From Cesiribacter sp. (GTDB lineage Bacteria > Bacteroidota > Bacteroidia > Cytophagales > Cyclobacteriaceae): a stretch of 7,673 bases of DNA. The stretch is taken from the NCBI GenBank assembly GCA_030147305.1, contig JASLAE010000287.1:1-7673 (forward strand). The letters run 5' to 3'. A model generated the notes under the pieces. That model had not been told where the DNA came from and did not search any database. It worked only from the letters and a program-made list of their open reading frames with translations. Below, in pieces: positions 5,815 through 7,673 of the stretch (position 1 is its first letter; each line of letters opens with the position of its first letter). The position numbers and the translations under genes are program-made.

Positions 5815-7673
5815 ATGAATTGCCCGCTGCCAATGCGCTATCAATATCTTAAGCTCACCCTGCCTGCCAGACTGCTGTTGTTCGGTGTATGCACCCTATT
5901 TTGGGCTCCTGCAGTAGCGCAAACTGCTCAACTTGATTATTTACAAACTGCCTTTCAGCAGCATACAAACCGGGCAGTAATTGAAAAACTATTTGTACAT
6001 ACCGATAGAACAGAATACCTGGCAGGAGAAACCATGTGGTTTAAAGCCTATGTGCTGGATGGCAGCAGGCATGAGCCGCTGGACTTAAGCCAGGTTGCCT
6101 ACCTGGAGGTGCTTGATAGAGACAATAAACCTGTACTACAGGCTAAAACTGCCCTGGAAAAAGGAATGGGTATGGGTTCCTTTTACCTGCCTGTTAGCTT
6201 AAGTTCCGGAAGCTATAAAATAAGGGCCTATACTAACTGGATGAAAAACTTTGGCCCCGAATTTTACTTTGAGAGACCCATTACCCTAATCAATACCTTT
6301 ACCATTCCTGAATACCCTGTCCAACCGGCAGAAGCCCCCTTCGATTTGCAGTTTTTCCCCGAAGGCGGAGCGCTGGTTTCCGGTATTCGTTCAAAAGTTG
6401 CCTTTAAGGCAGTAGATGGCCAGGGAAAAGGGTTAGATATCAAAGGCGTGGTGGTAAAGGAGCAGGGAGATACCGTAGCCCTGCTGGACCCCCTGAAATT
6501 TGGCATGGGCCATTTCTATTTTATCCCTGAGGCGGGAGTAACTTATAGGGCAATTGTAAACAGCGGCACCGACAGTACCCATACCACTTTTTCGTTGCCA
6601 GCCGCGCTCAGCCAGGGCTATGTGATGCAGCTTGAAGAAGTGGACAATGCGCAGCTAAGCCTGCATGTCCATAGCACTCTACCTAATGAGGAAGTTTATC
6701 TGCTGGTACATACCCGCCAGCAGGTAAAAGTAGTAGACATACAAAAAACAGCGGCCGGCAAGGCCATATTTAAAATCAATAAACAGCAGCTGGGAGAGGG
6801 TATTTCCCATCTTACCCTGCTTAACAGAGAGTCAAGAGCAGTAGCAGAGCGGCTCTATTTTAAGCCTCCTGTCAATACCCTGGCCATAGAAGCCCTGACA
6901 GAAAAAAAACAATACGCACCCCGCCAGCAGGTTAACCTGCAGCTGGCCACACGCGCCGGAAACAATGGAACTGCCGCAAACCTTTCCCTTGCCGTTTACC
7001 GCACCGATTCCCTGAACAGCCACGAGGAGGGAGATCTTTTAAGCTACCTCTGGCTTACCTCCGATCTGAAAGGGCATATAGAGTCTCCTGCCTATTATTT
7101 TAAACAAGAGGGGCCGGAGGTACAGCTGGCCATGGATAACCTGATGCTGACGCAGGGATGGCGCAGATTTCGCTGGCAGGAAGTTTTTAGAAAGGAAACA
7201 CCTCCTGCCTTTACCCATGTGCCTGAATATGAAGGACATATTATACAAGCAGTGGTTACCGATAAAAAAACAGGTGCTCCGGCAGCAGGCGTTACCACCT
7301 ACCTTTCGGTGCCCGGAAAGCTGGTACAGTTTTATATTGCCAGCAGCAATGCACAGGGGGAAGTACAGTTTATCACCGAACAGTTTTATGGGTTAAATGA
7401 TGTAATTATCCAAAGTGAACCCTTGCAGGCGGGCCAGGACTATAACATTAATATAACCAGCCCCTATTCCGGCCAATTTTCAGAGAGGCCCGCGGCACCC
7501 TTCAGGTTGTCTGAAAGCCAGGGAGAGCAGTTAAGGCTTCGGCATATACAAATGCAGGCCCAAAATACCTATTGGCAGGAAGAAAGAACTCAGCTGCTTG
7601 CCCCGCAGCTGGATAGTGCTGCTTTTTACAGATCACCGGATAAAATATACCTGCTGGATAACTTTACCCGCTT
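5815..7673 (+). CDS. Large exported MG2 (macroglobulin-like) domain protein, 3' end outside window
   Basis: An open frame from ATG 5815 runs 619 codons to the window edge without a stop. The ATG follows an A/T-rich leader, which favours it over the in-frame ATG at 5833. Either start gives a signal peptide ending near P-A-V-A-Q (about 35). Domains seen: an MG2-like beta-sandwich about 57-160, with KLFVHTDRTEYLAGETMWFK and later SGSYKIRAYTNWM; a second macroglobulin-like sandwich about 171-262, with FDLQFFPEGGALVSG and FGMGHFYFIPEAG; further beta domains about 268-350 and 353-440; the motif DNLMLTQGWRRFRW (441-454); then a regulatory-like sandwich about 472-533. I see no thioester motif of true alpha-2-macroglobulins in the visible part. 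DKIYLLDNFTR near the edge resembles the segment that, in the Bacteroidota family I recall, precedes a TonB-plug-like C-terminal domain, so the missing part may contain one. The protein probably acts on the periplasmic or outer face of the outer membrane with the receptor and lipoprotein. Its exact function is unknown. Confidence 0.9.
   Translation, partial: MNCPLPMRYQYLKLTLPARLLLFGVCTLFWAPAVAQTAQLDYLQTAFQQHTNRAVIEKLFVHTDRTEYLAGETMWFKAYVLDGSRHEPLDLSQVAYLEVLDRDNKPVLQAKTALEKGMGMGSFYLPVSLSSGSYKIRAYTNWMKNFGPEFYFERPITLINTFTIPEYPVQPAEAPFDLQFFPEGGALVSGIRSKVAFKAVDGQGKGLDIKGVVVKEQGDTVALLDPLKFGMGHFYFIPEAGVTYRAIVNSGTDSTHTTFSLPAALSQGYVMQLEEVDNAQLSLHVHSTLPNEEVYLLVHTRQQVKVVDIQKTAAGKAIFKINKQQLGEGISHLTLLNRESRAVAERLYFKPPVNTLAIEALTEKKQYAPRQQVNLQLATRAGNNGTAANLSLAVYRTDSLNSHEEGDLLSYLWLTSDLKGHIESPAYYFKQEGPEVQLAMDNLMLTQGWRRFRWQEVFRKETPPAFTHVPEYEGHIIQAVVTDKKTGAPAAGVTTYLSVPGKLVQFYIASSNAQGEVQFITEQFYGLNDVIIQSEPLQAGQDYNINITSPYSGQFSERPAAPFRLSESQGEQLRLRHIQMQAQNTYWQEERTQLLAPQLDSAAFYRSPDKIYLLDNFTR

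Noticed and set aside
6264..7298. Minus-strand frames opposite the MG2-type gene
   Set aside because: The plus strand here is continuously open with clear macroglobulin-like motifs; the opposite frames are by-products of its codon use.
5815..7673. MG2-type protein considered as a true bacterial alpha-2-macroglobulin
   Set aside because: No thioester CxEQ motif is visible, and the domain order and motifs fit the shorter Bacteroidota MG2 family better. The missing C-terminus leaves some doubt.

Overview
The window looks like a chromosomal segment from a member of the Bacteroidota, probably Cytophagales-like. This rests on a TonB-dependent receptor with an STN domain and a carboxypeptidase-D-like regulatory domain, a DUF4249 lipoprotein and an MG2-type secreted protein. 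Start codons without clear Shine-Dalgarno sequences and moderate base composition agree with it. The lineage below phylum is a guess from protein style. I saw no RNA gene, mobile element, CRISPR array or insertion sequence.

Left part, minus strand: a VOC-superfamily (glyoxalase fold) gene at 236-631 lies upstream of the first 43 codons of a secreted protein that runs off the left edge (1-131). The stretch 632-1150 separates this pair from a divergent plus-strand cluster, so any promoters for both directions should lie there. I find no convincing gene in it.

Right part, plus strand: four tightly packed genes look like one operon. They are an unnamed secreted 252-residue protein (1151-1909), an STN-CTD TonB-dependent receptor of 927 residues (1906-4689, ATGA overlap with the gene before), a DUF4249 lipoprotein (4696-5808, 6-nt gap), and a large exported MG2-type protein (5815 to beyond the right edge, 6-nt gap). 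All four carry export signals, so the operon builds an envelope assembly. The receptor would sit in the outer membrane and use TonB energy, the lipoprotein would be anchored beside it, and the first and last genes would supply periplasmic or surface partners.

There is no SusD-type lipoprotein in the window. The DUF4249 protein holds the position a SusD would have, but the substrate cannot be read from the sequence. This four-gene cassette is the best candidate here for an under-described system. Each part resembles known Bacteroidota families, and what is unexplained is what they do together.
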